In this document: piece by piece, positions 17,334 through 26,229 of the stretch
Position numbering within the stretch: the stretch's first letter is position 1
How the letters are laid out: each line of letters starts with the position of its first letter
From: Pseudomonas sp. P7548
GTDB lineage: Bacteria > Pseudomonadota > Gammaproteobacteria > Pseudomonadales > Pseudomonadaceae
NCBI RefSeq assembly: GCF_013386585.1
Contig: NZ_JACARO010000008.1
Span: forward strand, 111,200-175,199
Length of the DNA: 64,000 bases
Direction of reading: 5' to 3'
Notes under the pieces: generated by a model
Database searches by the model: none
Seen by the model: only the letters and a program-made list of their open reading frames with translations
Told to the model about the DNA's origin: nothing
Position numbers and translations under genes: made by a program

Positions 17334-17758
17334 GTCGGCTCCTGCGCCAGTAAAAGGGACAGCTCCTGGAGTTTTTCAACCTGTCGCAGGCACTCGGTGA
17401 CTTGCTTCTGGGCGCTGCCAACGCGGATGGCCTTTTCTTCCTGCTGGCTTTGCAATGCTTCCAGCCGGGCTTTGTCTCGACGGGTATTGGCCGATAAAAC
17501 ACGCTCCTGCGCACCCCAGGTCTTCAGGGCCTGCAACGTCATCACCTGGCCCTGGTAGTGGCTGAGCAATTGAGCACTTTCCCGCGCCTCGTCCTGCCGG
17601 CTTTCTTCAAGCGTGTCGCTGGCCTGTTCTATATGGGCAAGCAGCGTTTGCTGGGCTCGCTTCGCCTCACGCAGGCTGCGTTCGGCCCTGTCTGCCCGGT
17701 GCCTGCGCAGGCGTCGCAGTGTCTCCACATCACCAAGCAGCACGTCAGAATGGGACAT
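17330..17758 (-). CDS. hrpO: HrpO, ATPase-associated stalk protein (SctO)
   Basis: A 142-residue, almost wholly coiled-coil protein rich in Arg, Glu, Gln and Leu (for example LRRLRRHRADRAERSLREAK, about 13-32), the hallmark of SctO/FliJ stalk proteins that sit in the centre of the ATPase ring and connect it with the export gate. It overlaps hrcN by 14 bases and hrpP by 4. Confidence 0.9.
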   Translation of the reverse strand: MSHSDVLLGDVETLRRLRRHRADRAERSLREAKRAQQTLLAHIEQASDTLEESRQDEARESAQLLSHYQGQVMTLQALKTWGAQERVLSANTRRDKARLEALQSQQEEKAIRVGSAQKQVTECLRQVEKLQELSLLLAQEPT

Positions 17759-19103
17759 GTGCGGTCAGCTCCTGAATGTGCTCCAGCGTCCTCGCCATGG
17801 GCGTGGGCTCACGCAAGTCCTGGCGCAGAAAAGCATCGACCGCCTGGCGGCTGTCCACCGCCAGGTCAGTCAGGGCATCCGTGCCAGGCTGGTACTCCCC
17901 CAGCTTGAGCATCAACTCGATCTGCTGGTAAGCCGACAACAAGCGGCGCAATGCGGTGCCGGCGCGAATATCTGCCGGAGAGACAACGTTGCTCAAGATT
18001 CGCGACAGGCTCGCCAGCACGTCCACTGCCGGGTAGTGCCCACGCTCGGCCAACTTGCGAGACAACACGATATGACCATCCAGCAGTGAGCGAACCTCAT
18101 CGGCGACCGGATCGTTCATGGAGTCCTGTTCGATCAGTACCGTGTAGATCGCCGTGATAACCCCCTCACGGGTCAACCCGGCACGCTCCACCAAACGGGG
18201 TAACAGGCTGTAGACCGACGGCGGAAGACCACCGCGACCCAACGGCTCACCCGCCGCCAGGCCGATTTCACGCTGGGCCCTGGCAAAACGGGTCAGTGAG
18301 TCGATCAGCAGCAACACCCGCTGCCCCTTGCGCCGGAAACCTTCGGCCAGGGCCGTAGCGGTAAATGCAGCACGCGCGCGCTCCATGCTTGAGCGATCGG
18401 AGGTCGCGCACACCAATACCGCTTTGGCACGCAGTTGCTCATCCAACTCATGGTCTAGAAACTCACGCAACTCGCGGCCCCGCTCGCCGATCAAGCCGAA
18501 CACGATCACATCGCACTCAACATTACGGGCGATTTCAGCCAGTAAGGTGGTCTTCCCGCAACCCGCCCCGGCAAACAGCCCAACACGCTGGCCTTCACCC
18601 AACGTCAACAAACCATCGATCGAACGGACTCCGGTAGCCAGTGCGCGGTGGATCCTCGGACGCTCAGTGGGCAACGGCGCTTCACACAGCACTGCACTCG
18701 TATCAGGCAAGTCCGCCTCCACAAAAGCACTGGCACCCTCCCCCGTGATAGGCCTGCCGAAACCGTCCAACACCTGGCCCAGCAACGCATCGCTGACCTG
18801 TACCCGATGCGCCACACCCAGGCGTTCAACGCTGGCCCCCACCCGCACGCCCTCCAGGTTGCCCAGGGCGCTGAGCACCGCATCCTGCTGATCGAAGCCA
18901 ATGATCTCGGCGAGCATGCAATCACCCGGGGCTTTCTCGACCTGGCACAAGTCTCCGATACGCGCCAGGGGCAGCCGGCACTGCAGCAGCATGCCGTTGA
19001 CGCGCTGGATACGACCGCGCATCGTCACCGGCGCAAAAGCCGCCAGTGACTGAGATTGGCGTTGCTGCCAGGCCTCCAGACGCGCTTGCAGTTCCAGGCT
19101 CAC
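17745..19103 (-). CDS. hrcN: HrcN, T3SS ATPase (SctN)
   Basis: Hexameric ATPase that strips chaperones from substrates and energises their entry. The 452-residue product has an F1-beta/FliI fold with Walker A GLFAGAGCGKTTLL (about 174-187), the conserved ERGRELREF stretch, Walker B VLLLIDSLTRFARAQREIGL (about 254-273) and the T3SS-type GEPLGRGGLPPSVYSLLPRL (about 276-295). hrcN is the standard marker gene for this system. Confidence 0.97.
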   Translation of the reverse strand: MSLELQARLEAWQQRQSQSLAAFAPVTMRGRIQRVNGMLLQCRLPLARIGDLCQVEKAPGDCMLAEIIGFDQQDAVLSALGNLEGVRVGASVERLGVAHRVQVSDALLGQVLDGFGRPITGEGASAFVEADLPDTSAVLCEAPLPTERPRIHRALATGVRSIDGLLTLGEGQRVGLFAGAGCGKTTLLAEIARNVECDVIVFGLIGERGRELREFLDHELDEQLRAKAVLVCATSDRSSMERARAAFTATALAEGFRRKGQRVLLLIDSLTRFARAQREIGLAAGEPLGRGGLPPSVYSLLPRLVERAGLTREGVITAIYTVLIEQDSMNDPVADEVRSLLDGHIVLSRKLAERGHYPAVDVLASLSRILSNVVSPADIRAGTALRRLLSAYQQIELMLKLGEYQPGTDALTDLAVDSRQAVDAFLRQDLREPTPMARTLEHIQELTAHVPF

Positions 19104-20002
19104 CAGCGCACCTCATACCGCTGCGCACCGTCAAATACCACTTTGCTGTTATCGATCGACACCAGGCGCAGTCCTTCCACCTCATCCCCCACAAACAACC
19201 GGGTACCCTCTTCCAGAACCACATGACCATTCGGCCCGCCGACGATCTGAACGATCTTGAAGGGCAGCGCGCTGTCGCGCACACGTACACGACTGAGTAC
19301 CGGTACAGCGCTGTCGAACTGCTCTCCAAAACGGCTGAGCATCCGTGCCACCAGGTCCACATCGTCTTGGGAGACATCCCCACTGAGCGTGACCTGGCCA
19401 TTGATGACTTGGAGGGAAACGCGCTCGCCCAGCTCACGCTCGCCCAGCATCTTCAACAACTGCTCGCGCACTTCAAACGGCGAGGCCAGTTCACGTTTCT
19501 GGACGGCCTGCGGCATCAGGGAGGCCTGGGCCTCGGGCTCTCCTGTAGAGGCCATGCCCACCAGAATGAAGATGACCGTTATCACCAGCACCACAGTAAT
19601 CAGGCGCTTTTGTTGTGGATGGGAAATGGACGATAAATTGAGGGTTGGCGTCGGCTCCGTGGCAGGAGCTGACACCAGCGGAGCCTGGGTCGGCGCCTGC
19701 GGCCAAGGCTCATCAGCCAGGGTGACACAGAGCCGTACACACCCCACGCAAAACACAGCGTTCGGTGCCAGGCTCGCAATCTGCGCCAAAACCTGCCCAT
19801 CGGCGCCTTGCAACAGCCCCGCTTCAGCCTGTACCGACCAGTTCGAGCCGACCAGCAGCAGCCGAGCATGCTGCTGTGCAACACCAGGATCATTGAGCAT
19901 CAGGTCGGCATCGGCATGGGCACCGATGCTCCACTGCTCACCGAACAGCGGCAGTGCAGCCCCTTGATGCAGACCGTCCAAAACACGCAGCTCAAACATC
20001 AC
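19100..20002 (-). CDS. hrpQ: HrpQ, inner-membrane ring protein (SctD)
   Basis: A 300-residue single-pass membrane protein: cytoplasmic FHA-like domain (residues 1-100, with WSIGAHADADLMLNDPGVAQ, about 24-43), a Pro/Ala linker, one transmembrane helix (about 134-151, TVVLVITVIFILVGM) and a periplasmic domain with ring-building repeats (about 170-295). This is the SctD architecture; it pairs with HrcJ to form the inner-membrane ring. Start ATG at 20002; 34 bases separate it from hrcV. Confidence 0.92.
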   Translation of the reverse strand: MMFELRVLDGLHQGAALPLFGEQWSIGAHADADLMLNDPGVAQQHARLLLVGSNWSVQAEAGLLQGADGQVLAQIASLAPNAVFCVGCVRLCVTLADEPWPQAPTQAPLVSAPATEPTPTLNLSSISHPQQKRLITVVLVITVIFILVGMASTGEPEAQASLMPQAVQKRELASPFEVREQLLKMLGERELGERVSLQVINGQVTLSGDVSQDDVDLVARMLSRFGEQFDSAVPVLSRVRVRDSALPFKIVQIVGGPNGHVVLEEGTRLFVGDEVEGLRLVSIDNSKVVFDGAQRYEVRW

Positions 20003-20036
20003 CAGTGCCTCGATCGATTAGTAAATACCCACGGGC

Positions 20037-22130
20037 TCATGCCTGTACCCCGCGCACCAAATCAACCTGAGCAAGGTCAAAACGCCCCAGCACTTTTACC
20101 TTGGAGCTGCTTCCCAGCTCCGCGAACGACAGCACCGGCACGTAGTTGAATTCTTCGAGCAGCAATGTCCGCAGCGGGCTGCGCAAGTCCTGGGCGACCA
20201 GCATCACACTCTTGAATTTGGGCCGAACGGTAAAAGCCTGGTTGAGCAGGTTGATCATGGCTGCGCTGTGCTCATCGTCGAGCGCAAAGAAGACACCGGT
20301 CTGGGTCTGGCGCAGCGCGTCCCGCAACGTGCTTTCGGTTTGAGGCGAGAGCAACCAGGCATGCAGGCCATCAGCTTCACTGTACTGATGCATGATCTGC
20401 GCTTTGAGGGCGATACGAGCATAATCAGCCAGTGCCTCAGGTTCGCGCTCATGCTGGCCGTACTCGATCAGCGATTCGACAATCAGCCGTACCGCGCGCA
20501 AGGGCACGCCTTCACTGGCCAAGCGCTGCAACACCGCCGAAAAACGTGACAGTGGCATGATCCGCTGTAGCTCCTGCACCAACTCCGGCTGGTTGTGCTC
20601 CAGCCAACTGAGGATCGCTTTGCTCTCCTGGATGCCCAGGAAATGTGGCCCACTGAGCATCATCGCCTGCTTCATGCGTTCAATGATCAGGCTCGCCGCG
20701 CTGAAGCGCTCCACTTGCGGGTCTTCGAGCAGCGGGTCATCAGGCGCCAGCCAGATCCAGTCCTGTTCGTCACGCTCAGCCAACCCCGGTATGCCGTGGG
20801 CGGGCTCATCCTTCAGTGCCTTGCGCTCAACAGCCAGATAGTTGACCACCGAGGCCTTGACCATCGGGACTTCATGCACACAAAAACGCATTTCATCGGT
20901 GGCCAGCGAGTCATCGAGTTCCACCTCGAATGGCGGCAGTGTCAGGCCGATATTGGCCACCAGCGCATTTCGGGCCTGGCGAATCCCGTGGATAAGGTCC
21001 GTCACTTCAGGCGTGCCACGCAGGGCCGGGGAGAACTGCAACAGGTAAGGCCGCGACGGGTCGAACCCGCGTAGATCCTCGCTGCCATTCTGCTCAGGAC
21101 GCACCGCTTCGCCCGCTTCAGCGGCAGGCTGGGCTTCCCGTTGACGCTGGCGCACCAGGTAATAACCGAGGCTACCGGTGATCGCCGAGATGAACATGAA
21201 GACCCCCGTTGGCATGCCGGGCACTGCAGCGAAGACGAGCATTCCCACAGAAGCGATCACCCAACTCTTGGGTTCGCTGGTCATTTGCCGAGCAATTTCA
21301 GCGCCCATGTTACTGACGCCCTTACGCCCATCCGGCGCCACACGGGTGATGATCATGCCGGCAGTCAAGGAGATCAGCAGCGCCGGAATCTGCGCGATCA
21401 AACCGTCACCGATGGTCAGTACCGAATACAGCGCCATCGAGTCTGCAGCGCTCAAGCCGTGCTGGAACATGCCCGTAGAAAAACCGCCCAACAGGTTGAC
21501 TACGACAATGATCAAACCAGCAATAGCGTCACCCTTGACGAACTTCATGGCGCCGTCCATGGCGCCGAACAACTGGCTCTCGCGGGACAGCTGCTCGCGC
21601 TTGTCTCGTGCTTGGGCGCCGTCGATCAGGCCTGCGCGCAAGTCACTGTCGATGGACATCTGCTTGCCAGGCATCGCGTCCAGGCTGAAACGCGCCGCCA
21701 CTTCAGCGACCCGCTCCGAGCCTTTGGTGATCACCAGAAAGTTGACCAGCGTCAGGATCAGGAAGATCACCATCCCTACCGCCAGGTTGCCCCCCACCAC
21801 AAAATTGCCAAAGGCTTCAACGATATCGCCGGCGTCCTGTTCCAGCAGGATAAGGCGCGTGGTCGCGATCGACAGCGCCAGTCGAAACATCGTGGTCAGC
21901 AACAGGATCGAGGGGAACGACGAGAACGCCAGGGGGCCGGGCAAGTAAAGCGCCAATACAATCAACAGGCATGAAATGCAGATATTGAGGGCGATCAGAA
22001 TATCCACCAGCCATGTGGGCAGCGGCACAATAAAGATAAAAACGATGGCCAAGACCACCACCGCGCCCAACACTTCGGCGCGCTGCGCCACTTTGAGCAA
22101 CAGGGTGTTAATGACCGATAACACGGTCAC
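20037..22130 (-). CDS. hrcV: HrcV, major export-gate protein (SctV)
   Basis: A 697-residue FHIPEP-family protein. The N-terminal half (about 1-330) has eight hydrophobic segments and the conserved cytoplasmic loop with RFSLDAMPGKQMSIDSDLRA (about 147-166) and GLIDGAQARDKR. The C-terminal half (about 350-697) is the cytoplasmic nonamer-forming domain that binds chaperone-substrate complexes and the gatekeeper. It overlaps the hrpJ end by 4 bases (ATGA). Confidence 0.97.
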   Translation of the reverse strand: MTVLSVINTLLLKVAQRAEVLGAVVVLAIVFIFIVPLPTWLVDILIALNICISCLLIVLALYLPGPLAFSSFPSILLLTTMFRLALSIATTRLILLEQDAGDIVEAFGNFVVGGNLAVGMVIFLILTLVNFLVITKGSERVAEVAARFSLDAMPGKQMSIDSDLRAGLIDGAQARDKREQLSRESQLFGAMDGAMKFVKGDAIAGLIIVVVNLLGGFSTGMFQHGLSAADSMALYSVLTIGDGLIAQIPALLISLTAGMIITRVAPDGRKGVSNMGAEIARQMTSEPKSWVIASVGMLVFAAVPGMPTGVFMFISAITGSLGYYLVRQRQREAQPAAEAGEAVRPEQNGSEDLRGFDPSRPYLLQFSPALRGTPEVTDLIHGIRQARNALVANIGLTLPPFEVELDDSLATDEMRFCVHEVPMVKASVVNYLAVERKALKDEPAHGIPGLAERDEQDWIWLAPDDPLLEDPQVERFSAASLIIERMKQAMMLSGPHFLGIQESKAILSWLEHNQPELVQELQRIMPLSRFSAVLQRLASEGVPLRAVRLIVESLIEYGQHEREPEALADYARIALKAQIMHQYSEADGLHAWLLSPQTESTLRDALRQTQTGVFFALDDEHSAAMINLLNQAFTVRPKFKSVMLVAQDLRSPLRTLLLEEFNYVPVLSFAELGSSSKVKVLGRFDLAQVDLVRGVQA

Positions 22131-23194
22131 GCCAGTGGCCTCGGCTCACCGGCAAAGCGCGTGGGGCCACGGTGGATGCGATCCAGCTCATCCATCACCA
22201 CCAGAAAGCCCTGCAGGGTCTCTTGACGGGTTCGGCTGTCGGTCCACAAGGCCAAGGGCAGTTGCTGGAACAACGGATAAAGAGCATTGAGGGACACCAG
22301 TTGCCGGTCCAACGGCCCACCCCCCAACTCATCCCCCAACCGCAGGACTTCACCCGCCTCAATGCCGCTACCGGCATAACCCAGCAGGCCTTGCAGCAGG
22401 GCTACCGCGTCATGCTCGATGCAAAGTCGCTGAGTCAACGCCTGGCAACCCGCCAGCACCCCGCTCAGTTGCCCGCAGCTTTGTAGCCCCTGCAGCAACG
22501 TACGCAACATAGGCGTTGGCATGGACGAAACCATGGCCGCGATATCGTCCGCCAGGGCTTTGCGCATCAACTTGAGCCCAACGCCGAAACGCGCCCCCCC
22601 ATACATGCCCAACAGTGCCTGCATCATCGTGGCCAACGATTGACGCGTAACGACACTCGCGTAATAGAGCGTACGAAGTGCCTGGCGCTCCTTTGGGTCG
22701 ACGCCGACAGCCTGCAAGGCCGCCGCAATATTCAAGCCGGCCTGGATCTCGCCCTTGAAGCGGACCTCCAGCTTGGTAATGGCGGCACGCGCCAAGGCGG
22801 CTTCAGACTTACGTACCTCAGCGTCCGCCCGGGCTGCCACGTGCTTGAGTACAACGAATGCCCGTGCCGGATCGCCCCCCGTCATTTCGAGCAACCTGTC
22901 GACACCGGGTTGCTGCAGCAATTGCAGCCTGATTCGCCGTGAAGTGGCCGCCAGGGTCGCCTGGGCTGGGTGCCCCAATTGTTCGTACAACTGCGCAAGC
23001 TTCTCGGCAGGGGGCACACGCACGCCCAACGCGCGCTGGTTCAGCGTTCGGCTATGGGCTTCCACTTCCGGATTGAATAGTTGGGTCGTCTCGTCAACCC
23101 CCTTCACAGGCGTACGCGCCGTGGCAGGAGGGCTGACAACAGGTAGATCCAAATGCTGGATCGTTCGGACGTCGTTGCTGGATTCGACTTTCAT
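22127..23194 (-). CDS. hrpJ: HrpJ, gatekeeper of type III secretion (SctW)
   Basis: First gene of the leftward operon. The ATG at 23194 gives 355 residues (MKVESSNDVRTIQH). The frame is open to 23245, but that start would lie inside the hrp-box promoter at 23225-23253, so it is rejected. The protein is helical and of the HrpJ/YopN family, with a central stretch AALQAVGVDPKERQALRTLY (about 168-187) and a TyeA-like C-terminal part. SctW proteins control the order of secretion of translocators and effectors and are partly secreted. Confidence 0.9.
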   Translation of the reverse strand: MKVESSNDVRTIQHLDLPVVSPPATARTPVKGVDETTQLFNPEVEAHSRTLNQRALGVRVPPAEKLAQLYEQLGHPAQATLAATSRRIRLQLLQQPGVDRLLEMTGGDPARAFVVLKHVAARADAEVRKSEAALARAAITKLEVRFKGEIQAGLNIAAALQAVGVDPKERQALRTLYYASVVTRQSLATMMQALLGMYGGARFGVGLKLMRKALADDIAAMVSSMPTPMLRTLLQGLQSCGQLSGVLAGCQALTQRLCIEHDAVALLQGLLGYAGSGIEAGEVLRLGDELGGGPLDRQLVSLNALYPLFQQLPLALWTDSRTRQETLQGFLVVMDELDRIHRGPTRFAGEPRPLA

Positions 23195-23224
23195 GGACAG
23201 GCCAGTACTGAAAGAGTGTCCCCC

Positions 23225-23253
23225 TTCGTGGCAGCCACCCCCCAAACGGTTCC
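23225..23253 (-). promoter_or_regulatory. hrp box (HrpL-dependent promoter) of the hrpJ-hrcU operon
   Basis: On the reverse strand GGAACC (23253-23248), 16 bases, CCACGAA (23231-23225): a perfect match to GGAACC-N16-CCACNNA. It ends 30 bases before the hrpJ ATG at 23194 and decides that start. Confidence 0.94.
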
Positions 23254-23388
23254 ATCGTCATTCACCATCACGCCCCGGTTGAAAAAACCTGCACGAGCCT
23301 CGATCGCTTCGTGCAAGCCGTTGCGCAAAACCATCTAAATTCAAGATATTTACATATAAAAATCAAGTAGTTAGTGATTTCTTCCGCT

Positions 23389-23404
23389 TGGCACAGGCGA
23401 TGCA
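23389..23404 (+). promoter_or_regulatory. Sigma-54 promoter of hrpL
   Basis: TGGCAC-AGGCG-ATGCA matches the -24/-12 consensus TGGCAC-N5-TTGCA with the invariant GG and GC ten bases apart. It lies 53 bp before the hrpL ATG and should be driven by the activator encoded at 6220. The AT-rich stretch just upstream (23340-23380) may be bent DNA or a binding site. Confidence 0.9.
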
Positions 23405-23456
23405 AAAGGGGTTCGGTCGACATCCTTTCGACTGTGTCTACCCTGAGGAAAAAATC

Positions 23457-24008
23457 ATGAATATTCCGATTGAAGCTTTAGCGCACCTCGTCGGTAGCTC
23501 GCCTCAATTCATGCTTCAACTGACAGACGACCAGCAAAAAAAGCTTCGGCGCTTCATCCAGAAACGCGTGCTCAATCCTGAGGATGCAGACGACCTTCTG
23601 CAGCTGACTTACCTGGAAGCCTGGCGTAACCGCGAGCGTTTCAGCGGTAACGCCACCCTCAGCACCTGGATGTGCGGAATTGCGCAAAATTTGATCCGCA
23701 ACCACTTCCGGCGCCTGTATGCCAAACCCGTGCATTGTGAGTTCGACGAAGCGCTTTGGCATGGGCAGGAGGAAAATAGAAACCTGGACTGGGAGTTTGA
23801 AATCAATCGTCGACTGGAGAAAACCCTGATTGCGATTGATCACCTGCCCCTGGAGATGCGCAAAACGCTGTATGCCTCGCTGGAAACCGACGGCAGCTAC
23901 CAGGACACCGCTGATGTGTTGGACATTCCTATTGGTACCGTTCGCTCACGTCTGTCACGAGCGCGTGAACAGCTCAAGCGCGTCACCCACAACCCGCTGT
24001 CTCCGTAA
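23457..24008 (+). CDS. hrpL: HrpL/RspL, ECF sigma factor for T3SS genes
   Basis: A 183-residue extracytoplasmic-function sigma factor, the length of P. syringae HrpL. Region 2 spans about residues 24-90 (DADDLLQLTYLEAWRNRERF and STWMCGIAQNLIRNHFRR) and region 4 about 120-178 (SYQDTADVLDIPIGTVRSRL, a helix-turn-helix). ATG 23457 follows GAGGAAAAAA; an upstream frame beginning at 23388 would start inside the sigma-54 promoter and is rejected. HrpL should read the two hrp boxes at 7186 and 23225. It is transcribed away from hrpJ. Confidence 0.95.
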   Translation: MNIPIEALAHLVGSSPQFMLQLTDDQQKKLRRFIQKRVLNPEDADDLLQLTYLEAWRNRERFSGNATLSTWMCGIAQNLIRNHFRRLYAKPVHCEFDEALWHGQEENRNLDWEFEINRRLEKTLIAIDHLPLEMRKTLYASLETDGSYQDTADVLDIPIGTVRSRLSRAREQLKRVTHNPLSP

Positions 24009-24210
24009 ACCTGGCTGATCAGCCACTATTGGGCGGCAAGGATGCCCGCTCAATGGAAGCCCTCCCCCTCGATCGCTCCCACATCACCTGGCGTCCAGGC
24101 ACGCACGAACATCTCGACGGTTGAGACCGTCAGCCCCCGCCGCTCGTCGCTTCAAATGATGATTTCGGTTAAACAGTTGAAAGCGTAGATAAAAATTCAA
24201 AATAAACGCT

Positions 24211-24239
24211 TGACGCATTGTCGTTCTACGCGAATAATG
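24211..24239 (+). promoter_or_regulatory. Sigma-70 promoter of tRNA-Met
   Basis: TTGACG, 17 bases, AATAAT, ending 10 bp before the mature tRNA start at 24250. The 24009-24210 stretch between hrpL and this promoter holds no gene that I can see. Confidence 0.78.
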
Positions 24240-24249
24240 CGCGCCACTT

Positions 24250-24326
24250 GGCTACATAGCTCAGTTGGTTAGAGCATAGCATTCATAATGCTGGGGTCCG
24301 GGGTTCAAGTCCCTGTGTAGCCACCA
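24250..24326 (+). tRNA. tRNA-Met (anticodon CAT, elongator type)
   Basis: A 77-base cloverleaf with acceptor GGCTACA/TGTAGCC, discriminator A, encoded CCA, anticodon loop TTCATAA and T arm GGGGTTCAAGTCCC. The first pair G-C is formed, unlike initiator tRNA, so this is the elongator form. It borders the T3SS cluster on the right; in P. aeruginosa, as I recall, ychF and this tRNA gene are direct neighbours. Confidence 0.97.
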
Positions 24327-24333
24327 AGTACTA

Positions 24334-24366
24334 AAAACGGCTTACCGAAAGGTAGGCCGTTTTTTT
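24334..24366 (+). terminator. Terminator of tRNA-Met
   Basis: Stem AAACGGCTTACC/GGTAGGCCGTTT (one G-T pair) around a GAAA loop, then a run of seven T. Confidence 0.93.
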
Positions 24367-24448
24367 ATGCCTCGAGAAAAGTACTGGGGCATACTCGCAG
24401 CGGTCCATCCCCACGCTGCTGGCTTGAGCCCGACAGGAAACCCGATTC

Positions 24449-25282
24449 ATGAGCCTTGATGTGTTCGCCGTCATCATGCTGGGCGCTGTGCTGCATGCCA
24501 CCTGGAATGCCGTGGTCAAGGGTGGCGGGGACAAGCTGCTGACCACTTGCATGATCACGTCCGTCGCGTCGCTGATGGCCTTGGCGGTGATTCCCTTTCT
24601 CCCCTTGCCGGCGCGAGAAAGTTGGCCGTTCATTGGGGCGTCGGTGATCTTGCAGGTGCTCTACTTCGTCCTGGTCGCATCGACCTATCGCATTGCCGAC
24701 ATGAGCCAGACCTACCCGATCATGCGGGGCACCGCGCCGTTGCTGGTGGCCGCGGTGAGTGTATTGCTGCTGGCGGAGCCCTTGTCGGTGGCGGCATGGG
24801 CTGGCATTGCCATCATCTCCAGCGGCATCTTGAGCATGGCCGTCGCGCCCTCGGGCGGCCAGCGCAAAGGGCTGGTGTTAGCGCTGGTCAACGCCGGCGT
24901 GATCGCTGGCTACACCCTTGTCGACGGCCTGGGCGTACGCAAGTCGGGGGCGCCTGCGGCGTACACGCTGTGGATTTTCCTGCTCACCGGCATCCCCCTC
25001 GCGGCCTGGGCACTGGCTGCAAAGCGCACGGTGTTCGGCCAATACTGTGTGCGCTACTGGCGCCAGGGCGTGATCGGTGGCCTGGGCACCGTGGCGTCCT
25101 ACGGTCTGGCACTCTGGGCGATGACGGCCGCCCCCATCGCCACCGTTTCGGCCTTGCGGGAAACGTCGATTCTGTTCGGCGTGGTGATCTCGGCCCTGGT
25201 GCTCAAGGAGCACCTGACCCGGGTGCGCGTGATTGCAGCCTGCATCATCGCCGCCGGGGCGATGGTATTGCGGCTGGGCTGA
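24449..25282 (+). CDS. DMT-superfamily (EamA) transporter
   Basis: A 277-residue membrane protein with about ten hydrophobic helices arranged as two EamA repeats (about 1-135 and 145-277). Typical pieces are GAVLHATWNAVVKGG at the N terminus, MRGTAPLLVAAVSVLLLAEPL (about 90-110) and ALRETSILFGVVISALVLKE (about 233-252). Such proteins export small metabolites or amino acids; the substrate cannot be read. It stands alone after the tRNA-Met terminator. Confidence 0.9.
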   Translation: MSLDVFAVIMLGAVLHATWNAVVKGGGDKLLTTCMITSVASLMALAVIPFLPLPARESWPFIGASVILQVLYFVLVASTYRIADMSQTYPIMRGTAPLLVAAVSVLLLAEPLSVAAWAGIAIISSGILSMAVAPSGGQRKGLVLALVNAGVIAGYTLVDGLGVRKSGAPAAYTLWIFLLTGIPLAAWALAAKRTVFGQYCVRYWRQGVIGGLGTVASYGLALWAMTAAPIATVSALRETSILFGVVISALVLKEHLTRVRVIAACIIAAGAMVLRLG

Positions 25283-25413
25283 GCCCACGCTGGGCGCGCC
25301 TCGACAAGCGGCCCTGAAGCAACCTCATGCGCACAAAAAAACACGCCATCTGTACGGCGACGCTCCAGGCCACCGCTGTTAGTGTCCCACCTCCCCCACA
25401 CGGAGTGCCCCCG

Positions 25414-26193
25414 ATGCAACTGGACATCTACCAAGTCGATGCCTTCAGCCGCCACGCCTTTGGTGGCAACCCGGCAGCCGTCTGCCCGCTCACCGAGTGG
25501 CTGCCTAGCGAACAGCTGCAGAACATCGCCGCCGAAAACAATCTTTCGGAAACCGCCTTCTTTGTGCCCCGTGGCGAGGTCTACGAATTGCGCTGGTTCA
25601 CCCCCGAAGTCGAAGTGGACCTGTGCGGCCACGCCACGCTTGCCGCCGCCTGGGTACTGATCCACAAACTGGCGGATGCACCCGAGGTGTTGCGCTTTGC
25701 CACCCGCAGCGGCGAGCTTCGGGTCACGCGCAATGGCGACGAACTGGCAATGGATTTCCCGGCCAAGCAGCCCCAACCGTGTGAACCACCGACCGGCTTG
25801 TTGAGCGCACTGGGGATTGAGAACGCCGACGTCTTCGCCACCGATGACTACATCGTGCTGCTTGACGATGAAGCGCAGGTCGCCGCGTTGACGCCGGATT
25901 TTGCCCGCCTCAAGGGTTTGCCCAAACGCGGGGTCGCCGTGACCGCCAAAAGCGCGCGGTTCGATTTCATTTCCCGCTGGTTCGGTCCGAACGTAGGCGT
26001 CAACGAAGACCCGGTGACGGGCTCCGCCCACACCTCCCTCGCCCCTTTCTGGGCCGAACGCCTGGGCAAGCAGCAACTCACGGCAGAACAAGGTGGACTG
26101 CGCCGTGGTCAACTGCGTTGCGCGCTCCAGGGTGACCGAGTGATCATCTCGGGCCATGCCGTGCTCTACCTGCAAGGCACGATTTACCTGTAA
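25414..26193 (+). CDS. PhzF-family isomerase
   Basis: A 259-residue protein with the PhzF/diaminopimelate-epimerase-like two-domain fold. ATG 25414 is chosen because homologues start at MQLDIYQVDAFS; the frame upstream to 25327 is Pro/Thr-rich filler. The family's catalytic Glu in NLSETAFF (about residue 46) and the substrate/phosphate loop DPVTGSAHTSLAPFW (about 196-210) are present, as is DLCGHATLAAAW. No phenazine genes surround it, so a role in phenazine synthesis is not supported; most genomic PhzF homologues have no known substrate. Confidence 0.9.
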   Translation: MQLDIYQVDAFSRHAFGGNPAAVCPLTEWLPSEQLQNIAAENNLSETAFFVPRGEVYELRWFTPEVEVDLCGHATLAAAWVLIHKLADAPEVLRFATRSGELRVTRNGDELAMDFPAKQPQPCEPPTGLLSALGIENADVFATDDYIVLLDDEAQVAALTPDFARLKGLPKRGVAVTAKSARFDFISRWFGPNVGVNEDPVTGSAHTSLAPFWAERLGKQQLTAEQGGLRRGQLRCALQGDRVIISGHAVLYLQGTIYL

Positions 26194-26229
26194 AAGGCAG
26201 TACCCCAAGGACAACAGATCATTCTCAAA

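Noticed and set aside
23388..23456. Upstream start for hrpL at 23388
   Set aside because: It would begin inside the sigma-54 promoter, and the ATG at 23457 has a good ribosome site and gives the family length.
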